Program-made: the position numbers and the translations under genes
Shown: positions 7,293-8,448 of the stretch, in pieces
How positions within the stretch are numbered: position 1 is the stretch's first letter
Layout of the letters: every line of letters begins with the position of its first letter
The notes under the pieces: generated by a model
What the model saw: the letters and a program-made list of their open reading frames with translations, nothing else
Told to the model about the DNA's origin: nothing
Database searches by the model: none
Source: Gp6-AA40 sp036742665
Lineage (GTDB): Bacteria > Acidobacteriota > Vicinamibacteria > Vicinamibacterales > UBA2999
Reading direction: 5' to 3'
Length of the DNA: 8,448 nt
NCBI GenBank assembly: GCA_036742665.1
Contig: DAINQP010000235.1
Span: 1-8,448, forward strand

Positions 7293-7430
7293 TTCAACGT
7301 TTGGAGGGTCGTCGTGGTCGACGATGTGAGCACGACGGACAAAACTTTGGTCGACAAGGCCAGGATCGAAGACGTCGCCAAGTACCGGGTTCAATTATTG
7401 GCCGCGGTAGCCAGATTCTCACCGCCGTGA
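7293..7430 (+). pseudogene. Possible phosphoribosyltransferase (ComF-like) C-terminal relic or small ORF
   Basis: One forward frame reads RVVVVDDVSTTDKTL, close to the PRPP-binding loop of type I phosphoribosyltransferases such as ComF (a hydrophobic strand, then DDVxTTGxTL), with the usual Gly replaced by Asp. It continues with a charged stretch and ends YRVQLLAAVARF-SPP-stop, resembling the last strand and end of ComF proteins. Most codons end in G or C, as in real genes here, until the last dozen. The catalytic and N-terminal parts are absent, since the frame runs upstream into gltX on the other strand. A GGAGG at 7303-7307 lies six bases before an in-frame GTG (7314), so a 38-residue product could be translated, but that start would cut into the beta strand. 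The resemblance is short and may be chance. Confidence 0.28.
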
Positions 7431-7540
7431 CCGAACCATCTGCCACGACAGTTTTCGAGGCGACGAAGGCTATGTTCGTGCAAAGAAGATCAAGAGCGCG
7501 GATGGGCAGTGCCCCTAGTGGTCGCGGGCATGTGGGCTAT
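7411..7540 (+). pseudogene. Possible relic of a secreted hydrolase C-terminus
   Basis: A second forward frame reads FRGDEGYVRAKKIKSADGQCP and then meets a TAG stop (7516-7518). Beyond the stop the same frame gives WSR, and a frame shift at 7528-7530 gives MWA. Read together this resembles the C-terminal signature I remember from PHP-type (CehA/McbA-like) exported metallohydrolases, GDExYVRAKVxDSxGxxAWTQPxWV. The in-frame stop and shift would make it a decayed end of such a gene. No start codon or upstream domain is present. The family link rests on memory of a short motif and needs a translated search. Confidence 0.25.
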
Positions 7541-7621
7541 CGTGCACGGGAATTTCGGCGTCGGCGCTAAGAGGCGTAAACACAATCTCGTATCTCGTCG
7601 AACGATTCTGCAATCGATCTG

Positions 7622-7640
7622 AACACGTCATGCGCGTGTT
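7622..7640. promoter_or_regulatory. Inverted repeat upstream of the PilZ gene, possible operator
   Basis: AACACG (7622-7627) and CGTGTT (7635-7640) form a perfect 6-bp inverted repeat with a 7-base spacer, about 80 bases before the PilZ start codon. The size and spacing would suit a dimeric repressor or activator site. There is no second copy and no recognised consensus, so this is weak. Confidence 0.2.
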
Positions 7641-7721
7641 TTGCGGCTGGGCTTGGGATTTCGAGCGGTACATCACTTGCTCGACGGTTGGAAGCCCCCC
7701 CAGGTCATTTAGACACGCTGC

Positions 7722-8393
7722 ATGGCCCAGATCCTTGTCGTCGCCATGAGGTCGGAGACCTCACCTGTGATGGGGCTGCTGAAAGACAGCGGCCACGAAA
7801 TCGTCTTTGCGCCGGGCTTCGAGGCCGCGATCCGCAAGCTGGATCAGATCGCGCCAGACCTGTTGATCACCGATGTTCGTCTTGGTGGATTCAACGGCCT
7901 GCATCTGGTCATCCGCAGTCAGAGCTCACGACCGAACATGCGGTCGATTCTGCTCGATCGTGTTCATGATCCAGTCGTCGCCCAGGACGCCGAGCGACAC
8001 GGCGCCGTCTACCTGGGCGGCCCGTTGAACCTGGCGATGATCTCCGAGCAGATTTCGAAAGTGCTCAACGAGAGCAGTCCGCAGCGCCGCTGGCCGCGCA
8101 AGCAGCCGATCAAGGGATTGGTCTTCCACGTTGCGCGACGCTCGGCGCGCGTGATCGACATCAGCTATGGCGGCATCCGTCTCGAATTGCCGCCGGCGGA
8201 AACGATTCCGGCCAAATTCCGCATGGCGATTCCCGGATTCGAAGGCGTCTTTCGCGCCAAGCCGGTGTGGTCGCGATATACGCGGCTCGGTTCGATTTCG
8301 TGCGGCGCTGAGCTGCTCGAAGCGAATCCGCAGGTCATTGCGCAGTGGCGTCAGCTCGTGGACTCGATCCACGCCAGCGCGTACTCCGGCTGA
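7722..8393 (+). CDS. Degenerate receiver-PilZ protein, putative c-di-GMP effector
   Basis: The product is a 223-residue cytoplasmic protein with two domains. Residues 1-115 have the response-regulator receiver pattern: strand QILVVAM, phospho-acceptor-like D51 in PDLLITDVRLGGFNGL, and YLGGP (97-101) at the place of the usual YLxKP. However, the acidic pair after the first strand is replaced by A8-M9, and the conserved Lys is G100, so normal Mg-dependent phosphorylation is doubtful. Residues 120-215 are a PilZ domain with both c-di-GMP motifs: RxxxR at R122-R126 (RRWPR) and DxSxxG at D146-G151 (DISYGG), followed by the typical RLELP strand and a later G-rich barrel strand. It probably binds c-di-GMP and acts on motility, adhesion or transcription; the target is unknown. 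An in-frame stop at 7710-7712 makes the ATG at 7722 the first possible start; no ribosome binding site is evident. The TGA stop lies in the loop of a REP-like hairpin. Confidence 0.85.
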   Translation: MAQILVVAMRSETSPVMGLLKDSGHEIVFAPGFEAAIRKLDQIAPDLLITDVRLGGFNGLHLVIRSQSSRPNMRSILLDRVHDPVVAQDAERHGAVYLGGPLNLAMISEQISKVLNESSPQRRWPRKQPIKGLVFHVARRSARVIDISYGGIRLELPPAETIPAKFRMAIPGFEGVFRAKPVWSRYTRLGSISCGAELLEANPQVIAQWRQLVDSIHASAYSG

Positions 8394-8406
8394 AGCCGGA
8401 CACTAC
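8383..8406 (-). repeat. REP-like palindrome, TGTCCGG family, minus orientation
   Basis: Read on the minus strand this is GTAG (8406-8403), then TG, TCCGGC, loop TTCA and GCCGGA (the stem spans 8385-8400). It shares 20 identical bases with the copy after the kinase gene, in the opposite orientation. The outer TG/CA pairs of the other copy are not preserved on the far side. The last codons and TGA stop of the PilZ gene lie within it. Confidence 0.72.
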
Positions 8407-8417
8407 ACGTGCCCTAC
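8407..8417 (-). repeat. Truncated REP-like unit, GGCACGTCC family
   Basis: On the minus strand this reads GTAGGGCACGT, identical to the first 11 bases of the copies at 4608 and 4638, and then runs directly into the GTAG of the neighbouring unit. Only the head and most of the left arm remain. The junction of two repeat families head to tail suggests a deletion or one element inserted into another. Confidence 0.5.
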
Positions 8418-8448
8418 TTCATAATTCCCATAAAGAAGAGCACGAGCT
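8414..8448 (-). CDS. Possible C-terminus of a convergent membrane protein gene (partial)
   Basis: On the minus strand, entering from the right edge, one frame reads LVLFFMGIMK and stops at a TAG (8416-8414) that belongs to the GTAG head of the truncated REP-like unit. The hydrophobic run ending in Lys looks like the last helix of a membrane protein, and placement of a stop in GTAG mirrors the kinase gene. Only ten residues are visible; another frame (ARALLYGNYEVGHV) is also open, so the call is tentative and no family is proposed. Confidence 0.3.
   Translation of the reverse strand, partial: LVLFFMGIMK

Larger units (their letters stand above)
7246..7721. other. Divergent intergenic region between gltX and the PilZ gene
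   Basis: About 476 bases separate the two divergent genes. No RNA gene, no intact recognisable gene and no REP-like unit is present. The stretch appears more AT-rich than its neighbours, especially 7430-7720, and stops occur in all frames in that part. Two coding-like fragments (7293-7430 and 7411-7540) suggest decayed genes. Small inverted repeats occur: CGATT/AATCG around a 4-base loop (7603-7616), AACACG/CGTGTT (7622-7640) and GGGCA/TGCCC (7504-7514). There is a run of seven C at 7695-7701. The promoters of both flanking genes should lie here, but I could not identify a convincing -35/-10 pair for the PilZ gene. Confidence 0.6.

Noticed and set aside
6484..7329. Long plus-strand open frame of 281 codons opposite gltX, and another at 5914-6402
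   Set aside because: They are antisense to the conserved gltX, their translations are Arg/Val/Glu-rich with no recognisable motif, and such frames are a common artefact of GC-rich codon use.
7315..7355. Direct repeat TGGTCGAC at 7315-7322 and 7348-7355
   Set aside because: Only eight bases, spaced by 33 (a multiple of codons) within a coding-like fragment, and composed of common Val-Asp codons; likely chance.
7106..7381. Minus-strand frame extending upstream of gltX (Ser/Thr-rich, 91 codons)
   Set aside because: It overlaps the gltX start in another frame, has no motif, and its Ser/Thr-rich start is the mirror of the forward GTC/GAC codons.
7567..7708. Minus-strand coding-like stretch ending HAHDVFRSIAESFDEIRDCVYAS-stop
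   Set aside because: The seven-base C run shifts it out of frame with the only ATG, no other start is available, and I do not recognise the sequence.
1..8448. tRNA genes, CRISPR arrays, riboswitches, insertion sequences, attachment sites
   Set aside because: I looked on both strands, including 7246-7721, and found no cloverleaf-like set of stems, regularly spaced repeats, transposase motifs or known aptamer cores.

Overview
The window is GC-rich, densely packed bacterial chromosome. It holds a housekeeping tRNA synthetase (gltX), an NAD-precursor salvage pair, an envelope gene pair of unknown function and a putative c-di-GMP effector. Base composition, PilZ architecture and abundant GTAG-headed palindromic repeats would suit an Acidobacteriota lineage such as the Vicinamibacteria. 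That is inference from general impression; there is no rRNA or phylogenetic marker comparison to prove it.

Layout. Positions 3-4603 (+) carry the C-terminal part of a giant DUF2339 polytopic membrane protein, followed with an ATGA overlap by a secreted, membrane-anchored DUF3999 protein. Positions 4604-4669 hold two tandem REP-like hairpins. Positions 4670-5757 (+) carry pnuC and a stand-alone NadR-type ribosylnicotinamide kinase, again joined by an ATGA overlap: a transporter and the kinase that traps its substrate. Positions 5758-5784 are a convergent gap filled by another REP-like hairpin. Positions 5785-7245 (-) are gltX. Positions 7246-7721 are a divergent intergenic stretch of about 476 bases with no intact gene that I can recognise, but with two coding-like fragments that look like gene relics. 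Positions 7722-8393 (+) encode a degenerate receiver plus PilZ protein. Its stop codon lies inside a further REP-like element, and the last bases probably hold the C-terminus of a convergent gene.

How things work together. DUF2339 and DUF3999 are presumably one envelope unit. PnuC plus kinase form a nicotinamide riboside uptake and phosphorylation route to NMN and NAD. The PilZ protein probably reads c-di-GMP while its receiver half can no longer be phosphorylated in the normal way.

I do not see a defence system, CRISPR array, intact mobile element, RNA gene or clearly new multi-gene system. The observations most worth following are: GTAG-headed REP-like elements placed so that gene stop codons fall within them; a clean internal duplication in the DUF3999 protein with conserved motif spacing; the degenerate receiver fused to an intact PilZ motif set; and the decayed-looking divergent region.
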